Shown here one piece after another: positions 1-8,865 of a stretch of 64,000 nt of DNA. Below the pieces are notes generated by a model, which searched no databases, had not been told where the DNA came from, and worked only from the letters and a program-made list of their open reading frames with translations. Within the stretch, counting starts at the first letter, position 1; each line of letters begins with the position of its first letter. Where the stretch lies: contig JAIUPL010000026.1 of NCBI GenBank assembly GCA_020160935.1, positions 1-64,000 on the forward strand. Reading direction: 5' to 3'. Position numbers and translations under genes: made by a program. Origin of the DNA: Bacteroidota bacterium. GTDB lineage: Bacteria; Bacteroidota; Bacteroidia; Chitinophagales; Saprospiraceae.

Positions 1-49
1 AGCCGGCGCCGGCGCCGGTGACCACGGCAAGCCTTTGGGGTCCGGTCAT
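1..49 (-). CDS. Short-chain dehydrogenase/reductase, N-terminal fragment (cut by window edge)
   Basis: An ATG on the minus strand at 49-47 opens a frame that runs off the left edge. Its first residues read MTGPQRLAVVTGAGAG, the TGxGxG nucleotide-binding start typical of SDR oxidoreductases. The start overlaps the stop of the preceding GMC oxidoreductase as ATGA, which suggests translational coupling in one operon. Only 16 residues are visible, so substrate is unknown. Very high GC and codon use match the neighbouring foreign stretch (1 to ~560), not the rest of the window. Confidence 0.6.
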   Translation of the reverse strand, partial: MTGPQRLAVVTGAGAG

Positions 50-560
50 CGCATCTCCCTTTCGATCCGGTCGGCCGTGCGCAGCGCCAGCGCGGCGATG
101 GTCAGGCTGGGGTTGACGCCCATCGAGGTCGGAAAGACCGAGGCATCGGCGACCCAGAGGTTGCCGGCGCCATGGACAAGGCCGAACCCGTCGGTCACTC
201 CCTCGGCTGCCGTCCGCCCCATGCGCAAGGTGCCGCAGGGATGGCCCAGGTTCGGCTCGGGCCGGTCGGAAAGGAACAGGACGCGGTTCCCGCGGAACGC
301 GCGGGCGATCAGGCGGCGGAACAGGCGCCGCCGCTCCAGCGCCTCGGGCGGGGTGTGGTAGGTGATGCAGATGCGCCCGTCGCGGTCGGTGACGCGGTTG
401 TCGGGGTCGGGCAGGTCTTCCAGAAGCCCGACGAAGATCTTGGCCTGGCCGAGGAAGCGGGCGGCCAGCGCGGCGGGCAGCCGCAGCCCTTCGCGCAGGA
501 ACCGGCCGGTCAGGCCGCGTTCGGCGGCGCGGGTCCGCAGGTAATGCAGGATCTCGGGTT
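1..560. other. High-GC segment of different origin
   Basis: The first ~560 bases are visibly far richer in G+C than anything else in the window. They encode, in ATGA-overlapping order, a GMC oxidoreductase end and an SDR start, an arrangement common in Alphaproteobacteria and Actinobacteria. The change in composition is abrupt and coincides with the change of protein family inside the ORF 46-1659. I read it as a chimeric contig end; a recent insertion is the alternative. Confidence 0.7.
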
Positions 561-1659
561 GCCCGGCATCGACCCAGGCGGTATACCAGGCCGAACTAAC
601 GGCATGGATAGCAGCGCGCATACGACGTTCCACCATGTTGTTGAGTGCTGCGGAATAGGCGGCAGAAAATTCGCGGCAAGGGGCTACAACCGCCCTGCCC
701 AGGCGCATGTCGGGGCACATTTGCCGGTCGGCAGGAAAGGTTTGGCGCAGCGCCAGTTCAATGGAAAGCACGCTGTCGACCATGCTGTGGCTGTCGAAAA
801 CCGTGTTCCAAAACCATTCGGTCGTGTTGGCAATGTATTCTGGTTTGCCTACGAAGTAGTCGTAGTTTTCGTCGGCAAACAACTCGGGAATGCGGCTTTC
901 CCAAAAACCGTGGATGCCATGCTGGCCGGTTTTCTGGCCGTTGTAATTGCTGGTGGTGTGCAAGGGCACATGCGCATCGCCGATGTAATGCCCCATATCG
1001 GCACTCAGGCGCAGGATGCGATTGGCGTCCTTGCGGCGAAAGGCCTCCGTCAGGTCGCGTTGCATGCGCTGGAGATTCCAGGGCAATACACCGTGCAGTG
1101 ACATGCGGTCGGAAAAAAAGGCAGATTTAAAATCGCCGGGAAGGCCGTGCGTAAGGGCAAATGCCGAGAGCGAATCAGTGTCCAGTGTTTCCACGTCCTT
1201 GTAAAAACGCGGCAGCACCTGCCGGTTGAAATACCGCTTGTAATCGTCGCGAAACGCCGACGCCAGGGTGTTTTTGCCGCTCAGAAAAAGCACCGTATCG
1301 CCACTGTTTTTCACCACCCATATTTCTGTAAAATACTGCATGGCCTCCGTGCGCGACCGTGGCAGGCTGTCGAATGGCGGGCCGTAATTGTCCAGGTCGA
1401 TGAAATGGCGCGGGCCTTCATGTTTGGAAGCATAGCGACGCATATCGGGGTCGACAGCATGATCCGTCAGGTAATCGATATGTGGTTTGAAAAATGCCAT
1501 CATCTGTGGCGGCAGTGTGAGTACCGCCAGTCGATTGATACGCTTGTGCCCAAAAAATCCCCATTCCGGCGATTCGGGGGCTATGGAGATAGAGGATACC
1601 AGGCTACAAGCCAGCAACAATATCCCCAGGATGGTTTTGGTCATCTGTTTTCGATTCAT
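46..1659 (-). CDS. Chimeric ORF: Zn-dependent phospholipase C/S1-P1 nuclease-like N-part joined to GMC oxidoreductase C-part
   Basis: One open frame of 537 residues holds two unrelated proteins. Residues 1 to ~366 start with a signal peptide and then WGFFGH (W33, H38). They include HYIGDAHVPLH (H224, D228, H234) and H247/H250 followed by FWES, the metal-ligand pattern of S1/P1 nucleases and zinc-dependent phospholipase C. This part has Bacteroidota style and a TACTTTCG promoter-like box just before the ATG. From about residue 368 the text becomes the C-terminal half of a glucose-methanol-choline oxidoreductase: HPCGTLRMG, then WVADASVFPTS and GVNPSLTIAALALRTAD. That part has very high GC and proteobacterial style. 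No natural fusion of these families is known to me. The join falls near 545-565 and most likely reflects a mis-assembled contig end. Confidence 0.75.
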   Translation of the reverse strand: MNRKQMTKTILGILLLACSLVSSISIAPESPEWGFFGHKRINRLAVLTLPPQMMAFFKPHIDYLTDHAVDPDMRRYASKHEGPRHFIDLDNYGPPFDSLPRSRTEAMQYFTEIWVVKNSGDTVLFLSGKNTLASAFRDDYKRYFNRQVLPRFYKDVETLDTDSLSAFALTHGLPGDFKSAFFSDRMSLHGVLPWNLQRMQRDLTEAFRRKDANRILRLSADMGHYIGDAHVPLHTTSNYNGQKTGQHGIHGFWESRIPELFADENYDYFVGKPEYIANTTEWFWNTVFDSHSMVDSVLSIELALRQTFPADRQMCPDMRLGRAVVAPCREFSAAYSAALNNMVERRMRAAIHAVSSAWYTAWVDAGQPEILHYLRTRAAERGLTGRFLREGLRLPAALAARFLGQAKIFVGLLEDLPDPDNRVTDRDGRICITYHTPPEALERRRLFRRLIARAFRGNRVLFLSDRPEPNLGHPCGTLRMGRTAAEGVTDGFGLVHGAGNLWVADASVFPTSMGVNPSLTIAALALRTADRIEREMR

Positions 1660-1681
1660 GGTTCGAAAGTAAGGAATGTTT

Positions 1682-3133
1682 TCAGAAAATCCGGGATCCC
1701 TGTTTTACCAGTTTTACCCATCTAAAAACAAGCAGACCGGGCAGGCAGGCGGCAGCACAGAGTGCCATTTTGATGTACCACACGAAAGGTGTTTCCTGCA
1801 TAATTAGAAAATCGGCCAGCAATATGAAGGCAACAAAGCCCGGTATTTCCAGCATTTTCCTGAAAGAGGGCTGCCATTTAAAGGTTTTCAGTACCAGCCA
1901 GATCATGCTCAAAGCAATAAAACTCTGTGTGGCTACGGCTGCAATGGCTGATCCGAAAGCCTGCCAGCGGGGAATGAGGATAAAATTCAGACCCGCATTG
2001 AGGCAAATGCCTACTATAAAAAATCGATTCATTTGCGCCACTTTCCCATGCGCCGTCAGCAAGGTGCTGAAAATATAGGTGGTGCTTACCGGCACAAACA
2101 CCCAGATGAGTACGCCCAGCGTATCCCAGCGGTACGGCGATGCATGGGTCGGCATCATCAGTTGCACCAGTTCCTGCCTCGACAGACAAATGGCGGCCGC
2201 CAGGGCCACACTTCCGGCCCAAATCAGCCGGAAACTCAACTGCAGCAGCGGCTTCACCTGCTCAGGCTGCCGTTGCATACGGGCAAACATGGGCAGCAAC
2301 AGCGACGCAAATAAATACCCCAGCATGTTGCAGGCATCCAGTACCCGATAAGCGCCGGCAAATACCTCGGCGTGGGCTTTGCCACTGAATCGCTCCAGCA
2401 GCACCCCGTCGAGGCGGGTGTAGGCAAACATCAGAAATACCACCAGCGCATACGGCAGGCTGCTTCGAAACAACACCACCAGCATCGGATAGCCGGCACG
2501 CCAGTTGTCGGCCCAGGATGGCCGTACGCGAAATGTCACCTTGCTGCGCAAAATCATAAACGCGATCAAGGCTGTCAGCAACAATGGTACCGTTTGGGCC
2601 AGTGCGAATGACTCGATGGGAAGTGCGCGGCCCGGCGGATGCGTCCACAGCAGCAGTCCGCAAGTGACCAGCATCAGCAGTTTATCCATCGACGACAAAA
2701 CGCTGTCGATGCGGTAATGCCCCAGCCCGGAAATATTGGAACGCAGAAAAAGAACTATCTGGATGAGCACCTGGTTGACCAACAGGATGAGCAGAAGAAG
2801 CAAGGCACGTTGGTCGTACTGCATCGTCCAGGCCAGCCCCAGCGAAATGAAGATGTACACCACACTCAGTACAATCTTGAGCGCCAGCAGATTGGGAAAA
2901 TACTTGGGAAGCAGTTGGGGGTGCTGGCTGATGTGGCGATTGTTGAACCCCTGAATACCGAAGTCATTGAGAATCTGGAAGATATAGGTCAGGTTCATCA
3001 GGGCGAAATACAACCCGTATTCCTGTCCGGTGCGGTTTTGTACCGCCAGATCGATTCCGAAAATGAAAAACGGCTTTATCAGCAGGTTGATAAAGACCAG
3101 AAAAAGGATGTTGACGATGAATTCGCGGTTCAC
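1682..3133 (-). CDS. Polysaccharide/oligosaccharide flippase (MOP superfamily, Wzx-like)
   Basis: About 484 residues, almost entirely hydrophobic, with roughly 12-14 predicted membrane spans. The N-terminus (NREFIVNILFLVFINLLIKP) and overall layout fit Wzx/MATE-type exporters that flip lipid-linked oligosaccharides across the inner membrane. I chose the GTG at 3133-3131. The frame extends 66 codons further upstream, but those codons only translate an intergenic repeat. A TACCTTTG promoter element lies five bases before this GTG, so the transcript may be leaderless. No glycosyltransferases are adjacent, so the substrate is unknown. Its 3' end is followed closely by the phospholipase-like gene on the same strand. 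Confidence 0.75.
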   Translation of the reverse strand: MNREFIVNILFLVFINLLIKPFFIFGIDLAVQNRTGQEYGLYFALMNLTYIFQILNDFGIQGFNNRHISQHPQLLPKYFPNLLALKIVLSVVYIFISLGLAWTMQYDQRALLLLLILLVNQVLIQIVLFLRSNISGLGHYRIDSVLSSMDKLLMLVTCGLLLWTHPPGRALPIESFALAQTVPLLLTALIAFMILRSKVTFRVRPSWADNWRAGYPMLVVLFRSSLPYALVVFLMFAYTRLDGVLLERFSGKAHAEVFAGAYRVLDACNMLGYLFASLLLPMFARMQRQPEQVKPLLQLSFRLIWAGSVALAAAICLSRQELVQLMMPTHASPYRWDTLGVLIWVFVPVSTTYIFSTLLTAHGKVAQMNRFFIVGICLNAGLNFILIPRWQAFGSAIAAVATQSFIALSMIWLVLKTFKWQPSFRKMLEIPGFVAFILLADFLIMQETPFVWYIKMALCAAACLPGLLVFRWVKLVKQGSRIF

Positions 3134-3138
3134 GAGGG

Positions 3139-3146
3139 CAAAGGTA
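3139..3146 (-). promoter_or_regulatory. Bacteroidota -7 promoter element TACCTTTG (flippase)
   Basis: It matches TAnnTTTG exactly and ends five bases before the proposed GTG start at 3133. The arm of the neighbouring inverted repeat starts immediately upstream. Confidence 0.5.
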
Positions 3147-3400
3147 GGACACGGATTGCACGGATTGAAACACGGATTGCGCGGATTGAAATACGGATTT
3201 TCACAGATTGGTTCTGTGATAATGAGGCTTTGGTAATAATTCAGGTTCCCAGTTGCATATAGCACTCCGCGCCTAATTTCACTGATAATGAGGCTTTGGT
3301 AATAATTCAAGCGCCCCAACCACCCATCCAATCTGTGAAAATCCGTATTTCAATCCGCGCAATCCGTGTTTCAATCCGTGTTTCAATCCGTGTTTCACCT
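3147..3400. repeat. Composite inverted repeat, ACGGATTGAAAC family
   Basis: The left arm (about 3148-3218) has units ACGGATTGAAAC and ACGGATTGCGCGG. The right arm (about 3328-3398) is the reverse complement (TTTCAATCCGTG repeated). The interior carries a 25-base direct repeat of ATAATGAGGCTTTGGTAATA type at about 3217 and 3286. The stop codon of the symporter gene (3395-3397) is the TGA of the first TGAAACACGG unit. Confidence 0.85.
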
Positions 3401-5017
3401 GTAATAGAACACCACCGCAAACGTGATCACCAGCAGAATCACCGCCATAACGCGATAATTTTCATACCAGGCCAGTCCTTTGAGGGCTTCCGAATCTTCA
3501 TTATATACCCCGTTATTCCAGATAAAACCTGTTGTTTTTTCAACAGGTGGCGGCGCCGTGGCGAGGCTGACCGCAATTTGAATAACCGAGCAAATGGCAA
3601 AAATAATCGGCGCTTTTATCAGAAAATGCACCCCGTTCCAGGCTGGAGACATACCTGTCACTTCGCTGGCCACTGTAAAAATAGCAATCACAAGACCTGC
3701 CATCAGCGCAGCAAAAGCACCGTCGGCGTTCGCACGTTTCCAGAAAAGCCCTATCAGGAAAATAGCCACCACAGGCGGACTGATGAGGGCCAGCACGCTT
3801 TGCATGTAATTCATCAGCGATTCAAAATTGGCGATTTGCGGCGCCCAGGCCACTGTAATCACCATAAACACCACCGTGGCAATCTGTCCGGCGCGCACCA
3901 GACCTTTGGAGTCCATGCCTGGTCTGAATTTTTGCACAAAATCCATCGTCACCAGCGTACTGGCAGAGTTAAGCGTAGCACTCACGGCAGAAGCCATGGC
4001 GGCCAGAAAACCCGCTACGACGAGACCGATCAAGCCTGCGGGCAACAACTGGAACACCAGCGTGGGGTAAGCGCCGTCAGAATAGTTTTTCAATTGCCCG
4101 GCATACATTTCCTGCAGGTTGGGATACAATTTCAAGGCTGCAAGGCCCGGAATGACCAGCAAAAACAGGATCGGAATTTTCAGCAAGGCAGCAAAAAGGG
4201 CGCCTTTGCGCGCCTGATTGGCGTCGCGCGCACTGAGTGCACGTTGCACAATAAACTGGTTGTTGCACCAGAAATAAAAACCCAGTAGCGGCACACCCAG
4301 CAACAAGCCCGGCCAGGGCATATCGGGGTGGCCCAGGGGCTGCACGAGGTGTGTGAAAGAAGCGTCTTTCGAACTGGCGTATTCCATGATAGCACTGTAA
4401 CCGCCCGCTTTTTCATACACGATAAACGATAGGATAAGCGCCGAGACGAGCAGGATAATCGTATTGACCATTTCAGTACGCATCACCGAGGAAAGGCCGC
4501 CAAAAATGGTGTACCCTGCTGCAAAAATGGCGAGCAAAGACACAATCAGGACGGTATTGGCTTCCGGGTAAACGAGTTTGGCAATGACCACACCGGCAAA
4601 AAGCGTCCCGGCTGTGTCGATAAAAATATTGCCCACCAGCGTGATAAAAGAGAAGTAGTAGCGCGAGCGCACATCGTAGCGTTTCTCAAAATATTCAGGC
4701 ATGGTGTACACCTGCGATTTCAGGTAAAATGGCAGGATAAAGAGGCAAAAAAACGTCAACACAATAGACGCCATCCATTCGTAATTGAAAAATACAATGC
4801 CGCCTTTATAGGCGCCGCCTGTAATGGCAATCAACGAATTAGAGGAAATATTGGCAGAAAACATGGAAATGCCGATCACATACCAGGGCATGTTGCGACC
4901 AGCCAGGAAATACTCTTCCGAACTGCCAGCCTTTCGGTGATAAAATCCATAGGCCACAATGGCGGCGATATAACCGACAATAATGACCAGATCCAAAGTG
5001 GTAAAAGTGAAATTCAT
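3395..5017 (-). CDS. Sodium/solute symporter (SSS family, SGLT-like)
   Basis: A 540-residue membrane protein starting MNFTFTTLDLVIIVGYIAAI, with about 13 predicted spans. Early motifs SEEYFLAGRNMPW and SANISSNSLIAITGGAYKGG are typical of the SSS family, which couples Na+ entry to uptake of sugars, nucleosides or similar solutes. I chose the ATG at 5017: the first span begins there, and the 39 upstream codons are hydrophilic and unlike the family. A TACTTTTC box at about 5110-5117 could be its promoter. Substrate cannot be read from sequence. The final codons and stop merge into the 3147-3400 repeat. Confidence 0.85.
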   Translation of the reverse strand: MNFTFTTLDLVIIVGYIAAIVAYGFYHRKAGSSEEYFLAGRNMPWYVIGISMFSANISSNSLIAITGGAYKGGIVFFNYEWMASIVLTFFCLFILPFYLKSQVYTMPEYFEKRYDVRSRYYFSFITLVGNIFIDTAGTLFAGVVIAKLVYPEANTVLIVSLLAIFAAGYTIFGGLSSVMRTEMVNTIILLVSALILSFIVYEKAGGYSAIMEYASSKDASFTHLVQPLGHPDMPWPGLLLGVPLLGFYFWCNNQFIVQRALSARDANQARKGALFAALLKIPILFLLVIPGLAALKLYPNLQEMYAGQLKNYSDGAYPTLVFQLLPAGLIGLVVAGFLAAMASAVSATLNSASTLVTMDFVQKFRPGMDSKGLVRAGQIATVVFMVITVAWAPQIANFESLMNYMQSVLALISPPVVAIFLIGLFWKRANADGAFAALMAGLVIAIFTVASEVTGMSPAWNGVHFLIKAPIIFAICSVIQIAVSLATAPPPVEKTTGFIWNNGVYNEDSEALKGLAWYENYRVMAVILLVITFAVVFYYR

Positions 5018-5229
5018 GGACGTGCAAAAGGTGAAAAAATGGGTGACGGTTTGTTCCGCTTTGGTATGGAGCACAGGGAAACGTTCAGAATTTGATTCTG
5101 ACGCCCCGCGAAAAGTAAAGGCAATGTTAGGCAAAGTTTTTGGGATATATTACAAAATATGGAAAATTGGAATTTCGTGAGCACTTACACAGCCGGGAAC
5201 CTTTGACACATTTGCCTTGTTTTTGCCCC

Positions 5230-6114
5230 ATGGATCACACTACTACCCGCCCGCCGGTCGCTTTCGACTGGTTGCTCATGCTTTCGCTGGCCGCCGTTTG
5301 GGGCGGTTCTTTCTTTTTTATCAAGCATGCAGTACAAATTTTCGAGCCCATGCAAATGGCCATGTGGCGCATGGCACTGTCTACCACTCTATACCTGCCC
5401 GTAGCGCTTGCCTTTTGGTCGAAAATAGACTGGACGCGCTGGAGGGCTTTGCTTAGCGTGGCATTTTTCGGTTCTGCCATTCCTAATTTATTATTCGCCA
5501 TCGCGCAGCAGCATGTCACCAGTGGACTGGCCGGTGTGCTCAATTCCCTCACGCCCTTGTTTACCCTGATTATCGGGGTTGGCTTTTTTCAAATGTCTTT
5601 TACCCGTTATAAAATACTGGGTGTGGCGCTGGGCATGAGCGGAGCCATCCTGCTCATTTTGTTCAACAGCAAAAGCGGCGCTTCCGGCAACGCGTTTTTT
5701 GCAACGTTGTGCGCCGTAGCCACTGTTTGCTATGCTATCAATGCGAATGTGGTGAACCGGCATTTGCGCGATATGCACCCGGCGGCTATTGCCTCGGCAG
5801 CGTTTATCCTTACCGGCTTGCTCTTTTGGATAGGTATTTGGCTGTCTGGGGCCTGGACGGCGGTTCAAACCCGTGAACACGGCTGGCAAGGCCTCGGCTA
5901 CGTATTTTATCTCGCAGCCCTCGGCACTGTGGGCGGAAATATTCTTTATTTCCTGCTGATCCAGCGTACTTCGGCCCTGTTTGCCACATCCGTCACTTAC
6001 CTGCTCCCCATTTTTGCCATGCTCGTCGGCATCTTCGACGGCGAAACGCTCGGCGCCATGGATGTGGCCGGGACGGGGGTGATTTTGGCGGGGGTGTATA
6101 TTGCGAGGAGATAG
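5230..6114 (+). CDS. EamA-family drug/metabolite transporter
   Basis: A 294-residue protein with about ten spans arranged as two EamA halves. The first half contains AVWGGSFFFIKHAVQ and the second the related GTVGGNILYFLL and PIFAMLVGIFDGE. DMT exporters of this type move amino acids or metabolites across the inner membrane; the substrate is unknown. I chose the ATG at 5230 (MDHTTTRPP) because the frame upstream is not membrane-like. The gene ends in TAG directly at the start of a GTGAGAG-type repeat and converges on the TamA-like gene. Confidence 0.85.
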   Translation: MDHTTTRPPVAFDWLLMLSLAAVWGGSFFFIKHAVQIFEPMQMAMWRMALSTTLYLPVALAFWSKIDWTRWRALLSVAFFGSAIPNLLFAIAQQHVTSGLAGVLNSLTPLFTLIIGVGFFQMSFTRYKILGVALGMSGAILLILFNSKSGASGNAFFATLCAVATVCYAINANVVNRHLRDMHPAAIASAAFILTGLLFWIGIWLSGAWTAVQTREHGWQGLGYVFYLAALGTVGGNILYFLLIQRTSALFATSVTYLLPIFAMLVGIFDGETLGAMDVAGTGVILAGVYIARR

Positions 6115-6350
6115 AGATGTGAGAGGGTGAGAGGGTGAGAGGGTGAGAGGGTGAGAGGGTGAGAGAGTGAGAGATGTGAGAGATGTGAGAGAGTGAGAGA
6201 TGTGAGAGGGTGAGAGATCGTAGAGTGTACCGCTTCGCTCTTGGAATACAATGGGGCAGGGCGAAGCGGTACACTCTACGATCTCTCACCCTCTCACATC
6301 TCTCACTCTCTCACATCTCTCACTCTCTCACCCTCTCACTCTCTCACCCT
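6115..6350. repeat. Composite inverted repeat with GTAGAGT core, GTGAGAG family (element A)
   Basis: The left arm (6115-6218) repeats GAGGGTGAGAG and GATGTGAGAGA units. The right arm (6281-6350) repeats the complement CTCTCACC. The centre (6219-6280) has a near-perfect stem, CGTAGAGTGTACCGCTTCGC against its complement. Both convergent neighbours stop in TAG at the array edges, so the element fills the whole spacer. Confidence 0.9.
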
Positions 6351-8222
6351 CTAAAAAAGGCTGACATACCCCAAATGAAACTTCGCTGCCCTGAAATCCA
6401 CAGCCTGGCCCGTATCGCGGCGACCGACGGCTACGCTGATACCAAAAATACCCGCCTGGGTTTCGAAGTTGAGGCCGGCACCCACGCCCAGCGGGCGCAG
6501 GAAAAGCCGTTGGCGATCGGTTTCATTTTCAAGATAACCATAGTCTGTAAATACGGCCAGGTAAGAGTTCAGGTCGAGCAGGAGCCTGAATTCAGCAGTA
6601 CCAACCACGTAACGTGTAGCAAAGAGGCTTTCTTCGTCGAAGCCACGCTGGATTTTGTTGCCCCCAATGCGGTATTGCTCGTTGGCATACACAGGCCGGG
6701 AGGAAAAGATGCCGCCGCCGCGAATGCCCAGTTTCAGGGTACTTCGAGCGAAAAACGGAATGTAGTATTCCAGTTTTGACTCCAGTCGGAAGCGCGGGCT
6801 TTGTCGGGTAAGCGTATCATATAAGGTGCTGAACCGAAAATCGGGCTCTTCCAGGTCGCGCAGCGCCTCTATCTGGTTGTTGCGCAACACGGTATTAAAT
6901 CCTGCCACGGCTTTCAGCGTAACAGCCCATCCGCGCCTCGGGTTGAAGCGATAATCCAGTCGGTTGAGGCCGGTTTCCATACCGAAACCGTTCTGGCGCA
7001 AATCGAGATTGGGAGGCAACCTGCGCGATAGCAGAATGGATGCCGTATCTATTTTCTGAAGGGAAGAGCCCCTGTTTTCCCAAAAAATCTTGATGTAATC
7101 GCCCCCGGTGAACAGGTATTGTACACCCAGTTCGCTCTGCGCATCCACCCAGGTGCTGTCTCTGCGGAAAATATTGAGTCGGCCTTCCACCCCGAACGGC
7201 GTACCGAACAGATACGGCATACCTGCCTGCACGTCGAGGCGTTGGGTTTCGGGGCGCAGGCGTTCCAGTTCGATGCTGAAACGTTCGCCCAGGTTGAGCG
7301 CATTCTGAAAAGCGGCATTGAGCGAGCCGGTAATCAACACGCGGCTGTCGGTAGCATCCGCACGCGGCAACAGGCCTATGATAAAATCGAATCGACTGGC
7401 GCGTTTTTTCTGCAAATACAACTGAAGAGTGGCCTCATTGCCCGCAAAAGTTACAGAAGGATTGCCGGTGGCTTCCACAAACAACAGGCTCCGCAACTGG
7501 TCGCGCAGCCGCAGCACCTTGGCACGGCTGTACGGTTCGCCGGGTTTTATGCCCAGATAATTGGGCAAAAAAGCAGCAGGCAATTTCAGATCACCGTTGA
7601 TTTTGACAGTTTTGATGGAAAAAAAGCGGTTTCGGTCGAGGCGCAGCAAGGCTTGTACGCCTCCATTTGCCTGCACCTCGATGCTGTCGAGCCAAATGCG
7701 GGCAAATGGATAGCCGTTGTTTTCGGCTTGCACGAGTAATTCGCGTTCCAGCGCCAGCAAGGCATCGTAATACAGCGGTGCATTGGTAAATAACTTTTCC
7801 CGAAAACCGGCGGCTTCCAGCCAGCGCAAAGTCTCCGCGTCGTCGGCTGGTTCTAATCGAATCCAGCGCATGGCAGGGCCCAGGTAAAACGTGGCATACA
7901 ACACCGAATCGGCTTTCCTCACCTCATCCAGCGAAACAGCCAGGTAGGATTTTTCCCGAAAATGTTCCAGCAAATCCTGACACAAGGTCTGCAGCGCCAC
8001 AGAATCCCTCGTAACAAAAACAGGTTGTTCCCTCGTTCTATCGGGTAATACCCTGAAACTTTTCACGCCTTCGTAAAAATCGGCTGTGAGCGAATCCGGT
8101 ATGTGCAGTTGCAGGCGCGTCTGGGCCACAGCGCCAAAGGAACAGAAGAGAAGAAGGACTAATATAAGTCCTAAGTCCTGAGCCCTGAGTCCTGAGTCTG
8201 TGGCGTACACATGCATATTCAT
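6351..8222 (-). CDS. BamA/TamA-like outer-membrane protein (POTRA + beta-barrel)
   Basis: 623 residues. After a signal sequence ending near FGAVAQT there are POTRA-like segments, seen as FFSIKTVKINGDLKLP and GIKPGEPYSRAKVLRLRDQL, and then a C-terminal barrel with alternating strands ending FHLGYVSLF. This resembles TamA/BamA-family proteins that insert outer-membrane or surface proteins. There is no nearby tamB or bam partner, so the exact role is open. The odd part is the start: the first ~20 residues (MNMHVYATDSGLRAQDLGL) are encoded by an AGTCCTGAGTC-type intergenic repeat, and no later ATG precedes the signal peptide. The stop TAG coincides with the edge of element A. Confidence 0.75.
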   Translation of the reverse strand: MNMHVYATDSGLRAQDLGLILVLLLFCSFGAVAQTRLQLHIPDSLTADFYEGVKSFRVLPDRTREQPVFVTRDSVALQTLCQDLLEHFREKSYLAVSLDEVRKADSVLYATFYLGPAMRWIRLEPADDAETLRWLEAAGFREKLFTNAPLYYDALLALERELLVQAENNGYPFARIWLDSIEVQANGGVQALLRLDRNRFFSIKTVKINGDLKLPAAFLPNYLGIKPGEPYSRAKVLRLRDQLRSLLFVEATGNPSVTFAGNEATLQLYLQKKRASRFDFIIGLLPRADATDSRVLITGSLNAAFQNALNLGERFSIELERLRPETQRLDVQAGMPYLFGTPFGVEGRLNIFRRDSTWVDAQSELGVQYLFTGGDYIKIFWENRGSSLQKIDTASILLSRRLPPNLDLRQNGFGMETGLNRLDYRFNPRRGWAVTLKAVAGFNTVLRNNQIEALRDLEEPDFRFSTLYDTLTRQSPRFRLESKLEYYIPFFARSTLKLGIRGGGIFSSRPVYANEQYRIGGNKIQRGFDEESLFATRYVVGTAEFRLLLDLNSYLAVFTDYGYLENETDRQRLFLRPLGVGAGLNFETQAGIFGISVAVGRRDTGQAVDFRAAKFHLGYVSLF

Positions 8223-8309
8223 AGGATTTGTAAAAAAGAATGCCAGGTGAACATCGGCGTACTCTACGGACTTAGGACTCAGGACTGTCGACTCAGGACT
8301 CAGTCAGTC
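8163..8309. repeat. Composite inverted repeat with GTACAC/GTACTCTACG core, AGTCCTGAGTC family (element B)
   Basis: The left arm (8163-8200) is AGTCCTAAGTCCTGAGCC-type and lies inside the TamA-like coding sequence. The right arm (about 8268-8309) has GGACTTAGGACTCAGGAC units. The core is a diverged GTAGAGTACGCC/GCGTACAC pair (8197-8270). The right arm contains the stop codon (TGA, 8306-8304) of the next gene. Confidence 0.8.
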
Positions 8310-8831
8310 TTTTCCTTCCCCCACAAAGTAATCCTCCCTGTTTCGGAACAGGAAATTGAAAGTGGTCATGCTGCCGTAGCAACGGGTGATGTATTGCTGC
8401 AGGTTTACTTTATCTTCGTCGTCGAGTTTTTTGGAGGCATTTATTTGTTGTTCCAGCACGCGCAGGCGGTCGCGCATCATGACGATTTTATGGAAAAAGG
8501 CATCTATCGGCACCTCTTTAGGCTGGATACCGTCGGCTTGCAGGATCATTTTACCGTTTTTCCAGCGTTCTCCCAGAGGCACTGTTTCGAGGCTGATGCC
8601 GGCCCAGGAACGCAGAATTCGTTTCAGCGACTCTTCGGCTTCGGTAAAAGTGACCGATTCTTCGGCAGGAATGTGTTCGATGACTTGCCAGTTGTCGTAG
8701 TCTTTACCAATGGTTTTGATACCAAATTGTGTGTAACAAACTTCATACGCGGCCACATGCAGGCGGATAACCACCCCGTCGCCAAAAGCCGGGTGTTTCA
8801 CCCGGGAGCCTACACCCAGTAATTTTTGCAT
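8304..8831 (-). CDS. Conserved-looking protein of unknown function
   Basis: 175 residues, soluble, no signal peptide. The N-terminus contains VGSRVKHPAFGDGVVI, which resembles the small beta-barrel segment at the C-terminus of UvrD/PcrA helicases and some nucleic-acid-binding proteins. Residues ~120-150 (RDRLRVLEQQINASKKLDDE) look helical or coiled-coil. I do not recognise the family and give it no function. It follows the CPBP protease gene by 34 bases on the same strand and may share its transcript. The stop TGA is the first part of a CTGAGTCCTGAG repeat. Confidence 0.6.
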   Translation of the reverse strand: MQKLLGVGSRVKHPAFGDGVVIRLHVAAYEVCYTQFGIKTIGKDYDNWQVIEHIPAEESVTFTEAEESLKRILRSWAGISLETVPLGERWKNGKMILQADGIQPKEVPIDAFFHKIVMMRDRLRVLEQQINASKKLDDEDKVNLQQYITRCYGSMTTFNFLFRNREDYFVGEGKD

Positions 8832-8865
8832 GCTGTTATCTCATTATCGTTATAGATTAATTTTC

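Noticed and set aside
1-560. Natural bifunctional phospholipase-GMC enzyme
   Set aside because: The two halves have incompatible cellular logic (exported zinc enzyme with a flavin oxidoreductase tail lacking its FAD-binding N-half), and composition changes abruptly at the join.
3131-3331. Upstream 66-codon extension of the flippase
   Set aside because: Its residues (NYYQSLII..., NPCFNPCNPC) are direct translations of intergenic repeats, and a promoter element lies downstream of it.
6115-6350. GTGAGAG and similar arrays considered as CRISPR or as plain sequencing noise
   Set aside because: There are no spacers, and the arrays form matched inverted arms around a conserved core in many gaps, so they are neither CRISPR nor random error.
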